Assembly: GCA_002633005.1 (NCBI GenBank)
Contig: NMRA01000011.1
Coordinates: 842,855 to 906,854 of the forward strand
DNA from: Phoronis australis
Lineage: Eukaryota > Phoronida > Phoronidae
DNA length: 64,000 bases
Direction of reading: 5' to 3'
The notes beneath the pieces were generated by a model that saw only the letters and a program-made list of their open reading frames with translations, did not search any database and was not told where the DNA came from. The translations under genes and the position numbers were made by a program. This document shows, piece by piece, positions 1 to 15,100 of this stretch. Each line of letters starts with the position of its first letter. Positions within the stretch are counted from its first letter, which is position 1.

Positions 1-28
1 TAACTTTACCAATCACAATATTACTCAC

Positions 29-151
29 GCAGATGAGTGAGATTGAGCAGTGCCCCCATGGCATTACGCTGAATGCGCACATCACGTGACCGAGTGAGAC
101 CCAGTAATGGCTTGACAGCTCCTGCCTTGACAATAACGTGTTTGTTGGCAT
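29..151 (-). CDS. ARM gene exon 5: armadillo repeat
   Basis: The exon is 123 nt, acceptor cacattccag, donor GTGAGTAAT, phase 1/1 (residues 200-240). It encodes [20 protein letters not shown] and [12 protein letters not shown]. The open phase-1 donor shows that the gene continues beyond position 1. Confidence 0.92.
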
Positions 152-3100
152 CTGGAATGTGAATTCACTAAGGTAAAACATCAAAAATTCAATTTTGTCA
201 TATTTGGATACTTATGAAGTTGCATACATCTGTAACTGAACACTTCAAAACATCCAATTTGTCGTTGCAGCGTGAATGCGACATTCTTCATCAGTATCAT
301 AACATGGAGTTTCTGATAATAAGCCCCACCTGGGTATAATTCAGAAAATGGCTAATCATTATCGTATTTTGGGAGTTTGAAAATCAGGTTATTGACCTCT
401 GTCAGCGAAAGTCAACAACTGCATAACATAGGCAATTTTTCAAATTATATGTACCCTTTGGGGCTCATATGAAATTCCTAGTACAAATAGTGTTGAAGAA
501 AGTGACTTGCAAAAAAACTATGAATGTTTTGGGAAACCCTACAAACTTCACAAATTTCAATTAAAATGGTTCTGAAAGTAAGACCACAACCTTATATTTG
601 GAAAATTTCCACTTGCACAAATTCCTGGAATCAATTAGCAGAATGTCTATAGAGAACAGAAATTGTGAGAGATGAAGGTCAACTAATAACTTCATAGGAA
701 ATTGTCTCCCATGAGATGCCAAATATATAGGTCATGAATGTAGATCAAACAGATCGATATAACACTCTAGAGAGAGTCACAGTACAGTGTTCACTTATCT
801 GAACACAGTCATGGTTTACTTGGTGAAATATGCTGCAAAGGATCTATGCCATGTACATCGCGTGTATCGTAAATACGAGGGATTATTACTATTTCAAACA
901 GTCCCACTAGAGGGAGTAGTGCTAGTAAACTAGAGGGTGCGTAACAAGTTAGCAATGCTCTCCTCAACTTGAACACACCAGCCAAGATCGTAAAAAAAAT
1001 AAATCTGACACTACGAGGCACAGCAGTAGAAAGATATGTCCAAAAGTAATTGTTATCCGTTCTCATCCTCAGGGTGGTGGATGCGAAAGAAAACACAACT
1101 GCCACTAGGGGGCGCCAAAGTAGTCCAACATGTCCAAATATCATTGTCAGTCATGTTGTGGCCAGTAAGACCACATCTTCCAATTCTTAAACTGGTTTAT
1201 CCAAATGTGACGGACACCAAAAAAACAAACTTGAAAATCCATCTGAAAACAGGCACATGTCATCACCTCTTTAATATATAACAATATGCAAAATTTCAAA
1301 AAAAAAATCCATAACCGAAAGATACAGATGAAAATGGAAAAAATAAAATAAAATTGCCATTTGGGGGCACAGCGTTCATCGGATCTGTCTGAAAGTTGTC
1401 ATGTTGTCAACTTCATATAAAGATCCTGCAGAGGCTTTAGGAGATTCAGCCATGGATGCAAAAAAAAAACTGCCAATAGGAAGTGCAGTCTGAAAATCTT
1501 CGTCAGCTGTCCTCTTCACAGTAGGAACGTATATGCCAATTTTCAAAATCATCCTTAGAGTGGTTTGGCTTTGAGCAGAGGATGCCAAAAACAGACTAAA
1601 AAACTAAAAATAGCCACTAAATGGCATCAAATACCTCAAATCTATCCAAAACTTGGCATCATCCTACTAACAATACCTATATTTCAAATTTTATGAAAAT
1701 TCAATAAGGATGTCCAAAGATACAGACAGGTAAACGGAAAAAACTAAAATTGCCACCAGGAGACATAAAATTCACTCATGCCATCTCATCCATCAAAAAA
1801 ATATCTGCAAAATTTTATGAACAACATCCAAGGGTTTTGGAGATAGAACACAAGACGCTGGAGAGACAGGGATAACAGTAAAATACATCGACACATTTAT
1901 ATGAAGCAGATTGTGTGTACTTATTAACATATTCATTAACATATTCATTAACTTAATGAGGTGTCACACCAACACACCAACTTCCAAACAAAGACTCCAC
2001 TTTAATTTCCCAACGTCCAAACATATCGTCTACAGATAGTGTCCAGACATAGCTGCCATAAGCAAGGGTCAGCATTTTATGTTGTCATGAAGGTATGTGA
2101 CAAATGCATTCCAAGATCAACCACAATATTACAGCAGAAAAATAAAAAATAACCAATTTTCTTGTAAAAATGTTCTAAGTACAAACCACACGAGTCAGTG
2201 CCCCTATGCAGTTTACCAGATCAATCATACTTCGATGGGGTTCCCAAGTTTTGATGACAGACGTTTAATAATAACAAGCAATCAATAAACCATGGGTGAT
2301 TAAGATGCAGCACCGGGATCTCATTACTAACATACCAGCCAGCAGACACTTCCAGACTTGAACTTACACAAGAGTTAAAGAGAAACAAGACAAACAAGGC
2401 TGGGGTGATATTTCAACAAAGCTATTAACTGCCAAGTGCAAAACAATTAACATCAAATGTGGCGTGACGTTCACATTTTATGATTAATTAAATTATCCAT
2501 GACAAACATAAAGTTTTAAATTGATAGTCTCAGGCCTACTTCCTTATTAGCAAGCATAAGCGGACAATCAGAAAACAATGTTGATCAAATGTACCCACAG
2601 TTCAGTTAACATCCTCCATCAACTTTTCAACAATTTCATGAACGCGGATGTTCTCAAGCGTCGTTTTATGTTTGCATGCCAATATTTCAGTTTCATAATA
2701 TATATATAGTATCACATAACACACCCATATCACATCATCCACCGACAGGCAGAGTGGTGATATAATGATATAAAGTATCACATAACAAGCCCATACCATA
2801 TCACGTCACCCACCAGCAGTAGCCAGAGTAGAGATACTGGTATAAACGCATGTGGAGATGAATTTCTTAGGTACACTGGTCACCCCTCTGATTCCCTAAG
2901 CCCCAGACAACTTATATGATGGCTATTCAGCACGCCCTTTGTATTGATGTATATCTGAGCTAATGAAGCAGAAGGTAATAGCTAGCACTACTTTCTTAAC
3001 AATGGTGGTTGTTATTACGCCCAAATTGTTTTTCTCTGGCATTTGCACAGAGTTAAAGCCTGCAATGTGGAGAGTAGTTTTAACTTAGTACATTTTAAAC

Positions 3101-6100
3101 ATTACAAAAAGACTAAAAAGTTAATTTGCTTTGATCTTGACAAGGTCCATTTCCCAATGGAACGTTGGTTTTAAATATGTTTCATACCCATTTTCATTAC
3201 TTTATTTTTAATACTCCTGTCTACTTGTTTTTTTTTCATACTGATTAGGGTTGCTATGTTTTTATTTTGTGTTTAAACGAAATATCAAAACAATTTAGAA
3301 GTCAGTTAATTGTGAACCCACCCCGACTTTTCCAGATTACAGCTACACCAAACATGTCACAGCCAACAAAACTATACGTGCCATTAGTTATATATACATA
3401 AGCGCAAATATGGTGATAACCAAACTAAGGATTTGGAGCCTCTGGACAATTTTGGTTGCAGTAACTACATAACTATTCTAGCTTTTCCTCAGTCACAAAA
3501 AATGAAATCACAGCTCTTGCCCACCGACCAACCTCATCCACTGCTTGCATTCTCTCGTTGACTACAAAGCTAGCCATCTTAGTTGTCTTCACACGTGTTT
3601 TATTACAACTACAAGCTAACTATCAAAATTGGTACATTTCCGCGAATATCAGTTGTCCGGTTAGTGTACTTCTCCACGAGAAAAGTAGTTCGGCATGCAC
3701 TGGACCATAAGCGATGTTTTAAAAGTTATTGACATCTAATTTAGTCACTGTGTGTTGTTTATAGATGTTTCAATGTAGCTTTGTTGTATATTTAAAGAAT
3801 AATCCACGCGATATTGTTAACTCTGATCAGTGTTTGTAAATCCACCGAGTATATCGATACGCACAGTCGTTTATCTTCAATCGTACCCAATGTTCGTAGT
3901 TTTTAGCTTAATAGATCATCGATTTTTAAAAATTGAAAACCAAATTTGGATGTTTTTTCCATCTGAATTCCGCTGTGGTATTTGTTTTTATGAAAACTGC
4001 TGGTAAATGCATTTTGAAAATTCGCCAGTATGTACAGGCAGAGATGTTTACTACAGTTTATGGTCGGGTAATTACACTTAATTGGGTCTTACTTGCACAG
4101 GATAATGCGGTCGTCGCAAATGAGTCTGACTCTGGCGCCGCGCTCTCTTTGATCCTGGTAAAAGCCGCTCAGAAGGACGAGAGGTGAAAAGTCACGCATA
4201 TCTTTAGAAATGCGTGACTTTCGTGGTAAGCGCATTAGTCAGGGCATGGAGATCAGGTATCACACAACAAGCCCATATCATTTCATCCACCGACAGGCAG
4301 AGTGGTGATATAATGATATGAAGTATCACATAACAAGCCCATATCATGTCACATACCGACAGTAGCCAAACTAGAAAAATTAATGCTGTCAAGTATCACA
4401 TAAGCCCATATCACGTCATTCACCGACAGCAGCCAGAGTAGAGGTATTAATGATACAAGGTATCACATAACAAGCTCATACAACGTAACCCACCGCCAGC
4501 AGCCCAAGAAGACATATTAATGATATCAAGTATCACATAACAACCCCATATCACTTCACCCACTGACAGTTGTCAGAGTAGAGATATTAATGATATCAAG
4601 TATCAAATATCAAGCCCATATCACGTCACCCACCGACAGTAGCCAGAGTAGTGAGACAACCACAACAGTTGCACTGTATGTCGACATTCTTCGTGCTTAG
4701 CAGACGGACGAGAGGCTTGACAGCACCTACAGACATAATGACGTCTTTGTTGGAGTCTGTAACAACATAGGAGCGTGATAGGAACGTGCTGAAGCCATTA
4801 ACAGGCATAAAGTGACATTGTTATAAAAGACAACAACATGATTTTTCATCAACCTAGTCGAATATGAAAAACAAGGGTAGGGTGAGAACACATCGACCAG
4901 TTGCTGACAGTCTGACAATGCAGTCTAATTTTTCTATAGTTCCAGAAATCAAATATATAACCAACAGTTTTGTATTGATTGAAAGAACATATGTATTAAC
5001 AGTTCACATGACCTATCTCTTGGTAAAAATACGATTACTGACAAATTGCTTGACAAGCATAGTCAAGTGAATCAGGTACCACCGTCATTTGCTGCACATT
5101 TTACCGGCATACTGTTTTGATGGATTTGCTGTTCGTTTCCTAAGCTGGTTAAATTATTGGTTACTGACAACATTTGAAGCAGTATTTCCCTTGCCATAAT
5201 ATGAAAATCAAATTAGGCTTTTTATTTAGATGAAATCTGTCTCATGATATTCCTTATTGTGATAGCATTTCATTTTCGCTACTAATAAGAACATCGAAGC
5301 CATCACCAACTCAAGAAAACGCTTGAGAGTTTATTGTGTTGGTCAAACCTAAAACGGCGAATTCGAAAATGGCGCAGGCATGCAATTGCCTGTCAATGTT
5401 CTTCACAGCTTTTTGGTAATTTCTTATGCAAACCAGGACATTTCGGACGTTTGGCACCAGTTCAGTGCATTTACTCAAAGGCTTAACACGGAAACATAGT
5501 ATGGATATGGTCTTTTGAACACGTTCATGACTTTTGGAACTCTAGTTGGGTTTTGGTTTCGCTCTTCACATAAGGAATATGACAAGACCAATTTTATAAT
5601 ACTAAAAGACCAAAGTTTGATTTTCGATTTTAGCCAGTTTTAGCCACCTGAACAGGATGCATCTTTAAAACTTAAAATGAGAAATGTTTGAACAATAAAT
5701 AGTCTAAAATAATGTGCTCACAATCGAGCAGTGAATCATCGTGCCGTCCACACCCATATATCTGAACGTATATTGTGACTGAATCTGAAATTTGCAACTA
5801 AAATACAAAACTATGGAAGAGGAAGTAGTGTGGATTGCTTCCTTTGCTCAAGGATTTGGGTTTGAGTCCCACAAGGGCGCGCTGCTAGACCCTTCAGTCA
5901 GGTCACTAGCTCCTCAGATCGGTTTTATATACATATTAAATAAAACATAAAAATGGTTCCTGATGATCAGTGTAATGGGCACACCCGAGAGGCCTACGCA
6001 CGTCTGGTACAACACGTACCATATCGTCTGCAATTATTTTTTATGAAACTGCAAGAAGTGACAACAGTTATACTGAGAGGACAGATTCCTCGTTCACACA

Positions 6101-9100
6101 GACAAAAATTCTTCCTACCAACAAACGTTTTCAGGTACTCCCATCAGCTTGCATTCTCAAAACTAACGTTGTGACCATGCAAAGTACCGTATTCGTATTA
6201 TTAACCAGGAAATTATTTCCACCTGGGACAGCTATTTATCAAATGGATCAGTCTATTCAAATCAGAAAGTCTGGTAATCATTGCATGAATGAGGACTCGA
6301 GACAATTCAACCTCGACAGTTCTTACAATTGCACACTAGTCAACCAATCTGAGTTGTCAATCATCGGTGTGACGTCACACGCCCCAACCCAACACAAAAT
6401 TAGTTTGAGAATGGATGACGACGAGAGTAGGTACGTAAAATTTTCATCTGTGCAAAAAAGAACCCATCCTCGCATTGTATCTACCAGATGGATTATTAAA
6501 TAATTTCATAACAAATATATTCAAGTTCAGGGCTGAGTTGCATAAAGCTTCAAAAGTTATCCGCTGGATAAGTTAAATTGTTGCATGACGTCAGGTGCAT
6601 TGTTCAACAATAACAACGTGACGCGTGATAATGCGACGTCATTGTTGCTATACAGCGTATAACTTTTGTGCAACTGGGCCCTGATACGTTTCATCTTTCA
6701 GACATTGATATCTTTTTATTTTTAAATTATGTTTATGTTAGATTATGAGGTGTGAGTTTAATAGGCAATTAATTTTCTACTGTGTAATAACTGTTAAATT
6801 CTTCACTTTGAACTAAGTGTGAATCGTGTTGTCTGTTCAGATTACGAACCACTGAAGACTGCTTAGCAACAACCACTAAAGACAAACACATAAAAGAAAA
6901 AAGTCACAAGCTCAAAAGGATTAATAAATATCCTGGAAGCTTGCGTGAAAATAGTTAAAACCCAGCCTTCCAAATTTTATGTTCCGATGTTGCAAGAAGA
7001 CACGGAGGCCAGAGGCAAAATGGGATTTGTAGAAAATCTTTAATTTTCTACCTGCACCTGTCAGTTGACTTCAATGTTGTATTTGTGCCCAGAAGCATTT
7101 CATAAAATCTAACGTCCTCATGAAATGCAATCCTTAATTACATATACTGTTGCACGACACATGCCTAGAACATAACTGAATATTTCCTGTCCAGGTTTTT
7201 TAGTAACTAGGAACACAGACACCAGTTTGTAGAGGAAGCATGATCGTGAATCATATCACCCGAGTACCATAGGTGGGGTGACGGTTCAGTGGGGGGGGGG
7301 CGAAGTCATCACACTCATTTGGGCAAAAGTTGTAATAAATATTTCTGGGGATAATTTGTAAATACAAAATTAAAAGTTTACTAGAAGTGTGCCATGTATT
7401 TGGTCAATTTCTAGCCAACTTTCGCATAGAGATTAGATCCAGGGCCCCATGCCCAACTGCATGAAACAGTCCCAAATAGAGACCCAACTAAGTCCCTACA
7501 TCGTTTGCATATTTGTGTTGCTCTTTACTAACAGATTTACTGTATTTGCCCTAATAAGCACCTGGGCGCTTAGAAAATTTTTTTCCACGGGGCCCTTATT
7601 ATAACCTAAGGCAGTTGAAACCCAGTCTCCGTAAAAATACAGTTTCGACTCAACAACTTATCTGAAATCCTCCCTTAAGTTTTAGAATAGCGAATCTAGG
7701 ATTTTTAAGTTCCTGTAGAGTAGGAGTTAAGAGCAGGTTAAGTTCAAATTCTACGCAATATTGTACTCCGCAACATGAGAAAAATCTGGACGAAAACCTC
7801 GGAACATGCAATCATGTTGTCATCACGTGACGTTTGTTGTGACTGGTATGTAGCACGCGCTTCATGGCCACGTGCTCTTAACAACAAACTTTTTTTTCGC
7901 GAGACAGTCATCAGCTGAGTGAGTACCAGTCTTCGATTCACGGTTTTCAGGTGTACAAAGAAATTTGGAATCCTGTTGAGGGAGAAGAATTAGGAACTGT
8001 ATGTGAAAGCTTCAATCCCATTGACAAGTACACTGTGTCTGTTCAGAAAGGCCAGACCATAGTGGGACACGTCCCTCACGACTTCAGCAAAACTGTTGGC
8101 AATGCGTTCTTTTTGAAGCACGGCAGAAGCTTGAATTTTATAGTCACCGCCTAAATACTGACATACCGGCGAGGTTGGTGGTCTTGAAATTCCGTGTACA
8201 ATGACTTTTTCAGGACAACCGATCTTGTTGATAAACTGAAGACATTACTAGAGAATTTTAAGACTGTATTAAGTTGTTTTTTGTGTGTACACATTCATGG
8301 ACTGGGCACTTGCTTCAGCAAAGACTTGAAAACGCGTAGGAGGGGTGCTTATAGGGGTGCTTATTAGGGTGAATACGGTAATATTTTTCTAATCATTTTA
8401 TTTTTATTATGAACTCCTCTGTTACTTATGACATTTTCTAATAACATTAGCTAAAAACTCAGTCCATTGTTCAGCAATAATAAATTAGGATTTAGTCCTT
8501 AAATTAAGGGCATTGCATGAAAAGATCCCAACTTATTTTCAATAATTTTGAGAATTCAACATAGGGTTGACTCTTTATTTGCATCAAATCCAAAAATTGA
8601 CTAAGTAATGAAACTAAAACAGCACAATAAAGGAAAACCAGTGTTTCTCACAAGTAAACAAACATGCAGATTTAGGAACTTGAGTCCCTATTTAGCGCTG
8701 TTTCGTGCAACACTGCACTAACGTTTGGGGTGTAATCAGCCTGAACTCAAAACAGTTTCCTGTTCGTCTGCAACACTATTAACAAGCAATCAACAAACAA
8801 CCTGCGTTGACCTTCAATACTAAAGTTTTAATTAACGCAGTGCTCGAAATTGTAAACTTAAAATCAGAGCCATGTTATTTATTTTCATCCCTGTTCTCGT
8901 CTGGATATGATTTGCGTTATTTCACTGGTGACTTTATTGTCATTATGACAATGCAAAATGCATCATACACAAAAAAGCATATGCTTATCAAACACATCAG
9001 AAATTGCATAACTACGGTAGTTTCGAACAGTTTGTGGTCACCTTCACTTCAGGTTCCGCATAGGAACCGAAATTCTCCGCATAAAAGACACGGGCAATTG

Positions 9101-12100
9101 CTCTTCAATGCACAAAGATAAAAAGTAATAGGTCTTTGAATGTCAGTTAATGAAAATGAAGCTTTTGAAGGCTGCATTGCTTACTTACCGGGGCCATTGA
9201 GTGCAAAGTTACTGAGTGCAAGAGAGGCAGCCTTCTGTATATTTGTGTCTCGGGACGTGAGCAATGTCAGCAGGGGCTCCATCATAACGGCAGTAACTGG
9301 TGAGGTCACTAGAGAATGAGGACAACGATCAACTACTTATGAAACATCATATGTTGGAAATATTTTTGTAGTAATTTCTTAAGTGTTCAACAAGCAAATA
9401 TTAAGAAAAGACAAATGACGACAAATGAAAAAAGACAATTTCCACAAAGCTCAAAAAGACTCGCTCAAGTTACATTCCGTTATTGATTCCACTGTACCCT
9501 CTGTGACTAGAGTACCCAGTACATGTTGAATGTTACATGCAGTTATGGACTTCACCATTTCCCTTTGGCTTCGCTATCTATTTTATTTATAACTATATAT
9601 GTTAACTTTGCGCATGAAGCAGAACACAACCAATGAGCATGTTTACATAGCCAGTAAAACTGATTTCATCTCTGACTATTCACTCAGCCTACATTGCTGC
9701 ACATCACCTCTGTAAAGACAAATAGTTCTGATTGTAGTGAACTCGAATTACTAGCAGATCTAGGATGATGACAGAGGGACAAGCAACTACATGTTCGAAA
9801 GGAAAAGATCCTAAAATGGGCTAGCCGATGGCTATTCTTCCTCATTTTTTGCCATGTCCGTAGAAATGTCTGCCTAACATATACCAAACAAATAAAATGG
9901 GATAATTTTTTGATTATTTCTGCCAAGAATCATAACTCAGCAGTGTGAATACACACACATAATATGTCTGATATAAAGAAAACAGGTATTTTTTAAACAG
10001 AAGACATTAACAGACGCCTTCAATCTGGCTTATGTTTTGAAAAAAAGATGATAATTCTGCATTTAGTTGGTCTCAACAAACGGCAACATGTCTTTTTATG
10101 GCTAGAGATTTTAAGGATCTCTGCCCACCTCGCCATCTGTTGACTAGAAATGTAGGTGTAGGTTCTCTGGTTTCATTGCTTGGTTTTATTTAACTGGTTA
10201 CCCACAATCCACTGCAGAAACCCACAAATCACTAACCGTATAAAGATCGACATACACTCAACAAGTTACATGGTATATGCCAAGGGAACTACAAATTCCA
10301 CGTCGCCATGGCAAAGATAAAAAATTTATTTAATTCTAAAGCGTATGCACCAAATTCTGATCTAAGAATTCACAAAACTATCACTCACTTTTTTCACTGA
10401 ATTCTGCGTAGCACAGTGCTGCCGACTTCTGTAGTTCTGGGTTGTCAGAGTATGTTAAAATACACAGGGCCCGAAGTCTTTCCTCATTAATACTGGGCTT
10501 CTCTTCCATTTCTGCAAAGGAAATTGAACAAGCTTATAGCACACATCTACACCTTCATTTTAGTTCTACCAGAAGATAGGAAATGCACAGTCTTGAATAG
10601 CTGTCCTTCATGGTTATATATTACTGCACCTATATTCAGAGAGACAGAAAAGAATGCCTTCATGATCCTTCATGATCTTGTATTACTGCACTTGTATGTA
10701 TACATCACTGCCCTTCAAGACAATACAATACTGCACATGTATACTGGGAGACTGATATGTATACATCACTGTCCTTCATAATATGTTACTGCACATGTAT
10801 ACTAGGAGACAGATATGTATACATCACTGTCCTTCATGATAATACATTACTGCACATGTATACTGGGAGACAAAAGTGTATACATCACTGTCCTCCATGA
10901 TCATACGTTACTGCACATGTATACGGTACTAGGAGACATAAGGTTATCTAGGCTTGCGCTAGACTTTTATAGGTATTAGCCAAAATGGCTAAAGCTTCTG
11001 AAAACTTTTAGCCATTTTCAAAAATTATTAGCCAAATACTTTCTCTTTTCCCAACCTCCATAACTGATAAAAATACAGACCGAACTTTTTATTTTTCATG
11101 TCATGCACAGGTCATTTTCATAATGCACTATAAGAAAAGACGTTTGCTTCGGGAAAAAAAAATGATCAGAATTCCAAGGTCATGTAGCAAAAACACTGGC
11201 AAGTGTTCGACTTCGGCTATCGTGAAGAGTAGACTTAGTGAATCCCGGCATTAAGTAATAAATTAATATTTACTTCAGCTTGCTTGCTTTCTTTCGGTGG
11301 CTCCCAAAATAGTCTTCTACTCGTTGCTTTAGCACTGTCACTTGCAGACGACAAGTGGCAGCACCTACACAAGATCTTGCTATGAAGCGAGAAATGGCCA
11401 TTACCAAGAGCGCTGACCCCCCACACAGTTGGACCTTTCATTGCAGTAAAAGAGTATTTTCAAGGGGAATGTCGAACACGAAATGAAACATGCACTTGCT
11501 ATTTTTTGGACTCGAAATCTAAGAAAGAATGTCATTTGCGGCGCGCCTTGATTTGAGTTGACTGTGAGTCGACATGCAAGAAGGTTTCCCGAAATTAATT
11601 TTTATTGTCAAGTTGCGGAGGCATTCCCCAAGTTGTCCTTCATCAGCATATATCTACTGCACATGTATACTAAGACATAAGGAAATGCATCGCTGTCCTT
11701 TATGATCATATATTACTGCACACGTATAGGACATTGATGCAGTATACCGCACATGTATACTGCATCACTGTCATTCATGATGTCCTTTTAAGAGTTTTTT
11801 GATAGAACAAGCTAACATTCAAAAGGTTACACAACTGTTCTGGGAACCAAATTGAGTTGTGCAGTTGTTTCTGTCATCAGATTTTCAACTGGGTTTATAT
11901 TTCCATTTAAATTTGACCTCCAAAATCCCTACTTACCGAAACTTCAGTAAAAGCAGTTTCGAAACTTCAGTAAAAGCAGTTTCGCCTCTAATGGGAAACC
12001 GGCTTTAGTTGACAGGGATGCAAAATAAACTAAGTGACCAAACATCACCAACTGCCCATTAACTAAATGTGGCCACGGGGTTGCCAAAGTGATCCAATAA

Positions 12101-15100
12101 ACAACAATTTAAAAGTGACAAAACTTATCTCAATGTTGCTCACTCAGATTAGCGCGATTTTGAGCCTTGGTAACAACTGACAGTTTGTTGTTGGTTGAGA
12201 ACAGGTGGAATAACTCGTCACACTGCTGCAAAACAGTGTATGCTGAGCAGTAATGAGCTGTCAGTTCATTCTAAACACGGAAATCACTTCTAATCTAAAG
12301 CCAAAGAACAAGCTACCAGGAAGATAAGCTTAATATCCTTAAGCGGTTCAAATCAATAGTCAATTTCTTTGATGGAATGAAGGTTTATAGCATTTTTAAA
12401 GTGCGAGTCCAGTGAATGTAAGGTATAAAAATAAGATACAAATAAGTATAGCTTTGTATCACAAGTAGCCCAAAGATTAATCGTTGAAATTTTCTAAAAC
12501 CACTTTATTTCTGCAGTGTTGTTATGACACCGGCTCAGTGACACTTGGCTTACCTCAAAATCCAACTGCTGCCTGGTGGTTCAGTAATTGGCCCAATTAT
12601 GTTGCACACCCAGCAGAATTAATAAGGAACATATTATTGGAACATAAAACAAACATTTTAGGTTGTAAAAGTCACATTCCTTTTCCAATTTTCCAAATTC
12701 AAAACCTAAACACGTGTGCTTTTCACAAATTATTCAAATATGCTATTTACAAACTTTCAAAACTTAACTTTAAAAGTACTATTGTTGCCCTTATTGTGTT
12801 TATGATGGTCTCATTATCCAGAGAAAGATAACATCAGCAGCACTGAGGCAATTTAATTAACCACAACAGCATGGTGTCTGATCTGAACCTGCAAATACTG
12901 TGGTACGCAAACTGGCATATTCCGTGGTGTGCAAACACCAGTTAAGGTATCAGCATAGGATTCTTTTCATGTATTCCATTTATAAACTCTATGCCAGTTG
13001 TCCGACAATTCAGTCTTATCCTAAGCATTGTTTGGCGGTGAAAGAATATAAAAACTGGACATGTTATTATTAAATTAAACAGACTCATCTCTAGTTATCC
13101 CAGAATGTCCTGTACAGTTGACCTCAAGAAACTGCTAAGGTCATGAACTAGTCAACTGTTCACTAAACTTATTGTTATTGTATGTCAACATAACTTGACC
13201 GAGGGTGTTAAACTCTTAGATCTATCAGCTTACATTGGCAACTGGTGCTGCCCTCTCTACTGACTCATTGTGTTCAACTTGTGATGTAATAGGAAACCAT
13301 GTGACAAATTACCATCTATTTCCGAATGTTCTCTAATTAGAGTTACTTATAATGACTATAATGCAGTCCGAAATTTATTAAATTTTATGCTTGAAATTTT
13401 TAAAAACCAAATTGGCATGAACGAATAGGTTTACTTGAGGTATGTGAAGTATTAGAAATTGATAAATCATATGTTGGCTTAGGCAAGGGCCACAAACTAT
13501 ATGAAATGAGAATTATTAGAGAGTGCCAAGAAGAGGTATTATCTTGTTTTTATGCCTTCTGCAGTTTAAACTAATGAGCATCAGTTATGGTGCAGTTTTG
13601 AGAAAATTTAATACCTCCATTTCTACCAGCTGTTTCATGTTATTAAAGAGACAGCTCATTTTTCTTATCCTAAGTCATATACCAGGGTAGTTGAGTTGTT
13701 CAAACCACTGCCCCCTAGTGTAAGAGTTAAACCAATTTACCAAGTCAAACATACACCCAGGCTGGTCAAAGGTAATTACCTGTTCTGGCAAACAGTTTAA
13801 TAATGTTGTTTATGAAGGTGGTCAGCCTGTACCAGACCAGACTGCAATTATTTTTCATTCCCAAGAATCTGCCTGCATGAAGCTGACCTGATTACGTCCA
13901 AACTCCCCACCTCTGACAAAATGGGCCGCTGAATAGTGGCACTACTTGGTGTGATGTATGGACTTGATGTATCTAATCGATAACTTTGACACAGTACAAT
14001 ACCGTGTTGGTATTGTCTGCACACAGACTTGCTCAAACTGTGAGGTGAGGTGGAAGTATTTCATAACCTCAACATTACATTTGCACACTATCAGAAAAGA
14101 AACTTAAATTTATTCTTTTGAGTTCAGTCGTGCAACAGCTAAATTCATTGAGTTTGAATAATCTTTACTGACAAGATTAATCGACATAGAAAGTATACAA
14201 ACCTATTTGAGCATGGCCAGTATTAAACAAGTTTTTTGTACCTCCCTCATTAAATGTTTCACGCTACAGTCATTCTCCTATCATTTCGCACCATCACCAA
14301 ATTGTGCACACACAAAATCATTTGGAAAAATAATATTTTGTCCCTCACTTATTTCAGTTGAGGGTACTTCATACATGGCCTAATTCGCACAGCTTCAGTT
14401 TTGAACTTTGGAAAATGTCAACTTGCAAATCTCTGCCATTAATTCTAATAACTCACATCTACTTAGCTGAATCAATAAAGCTTGAACACAGCAGTCACTA
14501 CTTAATTCATTCAGTACTGGGTTTTTCCCATGCTGTTATAATCATGAGGTGAATGCGGTGACCTGGATGTGTCTCATGTCACATGCTCAAAAGAGTGTTT
14601 CGCCAATGACGAGGTAAAGTATCAATTATATTGGAGAATGATGTAGAAATTAGGTAGACTTAAATTTTTATTTGACCCTATGCAGTTTATAACAACTAAC
14701 TCTAACATCACTGCATACAAAATGCATGCAGCAAAGAAGTTTTGTCTTCTTGTTTGACAAAAAAAAATATCTATTTCATCGAATAGGTTATTCACTCACA
14801 GTCAACCCTTACTGACCAGGTGAACTGTAAAAATTCCATTCCTTTAACACTAACCACTGGCTCTAGTTTCAACATGTCCAATATACTGACATGCACTTCT
14901 GACCCATCCATCAGCAATCTCATTACAATTGAACAAAGTGAACAGTGAAATTGACTGTGTTCAAGTTAAAGTATGCTGTCGCCTGTGTGAGTATCTGAAC
15001 AAATCTGGATGTTAGCTTGTGTATCGTATGACAATTATTTTTTTACAATGCTGATTCAACTGCAGTCACTGGCTGTTTGTTGACACCATTGTAGTTGAAT

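Larger units (their letters stand above)
152..4251. other. ARM gene intron 4, remainder
   Basis: AT-rich intron. Apart from the junction-array copies and the dispersed repeat described separately, I see no further exons, RNA genes or clear elements. Confidence 0.5.
7444..8715. mobile_element. Outer foldback element with nested insert
   Basis: The left arm (7444-7520, 'ctgcatgaaacag', 'ccaaatagagac') pairs as an imperfect inverted repeat with 8640-8715 ('gagtccctatttag', 'ctgtttcgtgcaa'). The arms enclose the TIR-bounded insert at 7538-8380, which suggests an element inside an element. The outer boundaries are approximate. Confidence 0.5.

Noticed and set aside
3933-4187. 84-codon plus-strand frame
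   Set aside because: No splice context, no motif, lies in an intron on the opposite strand.
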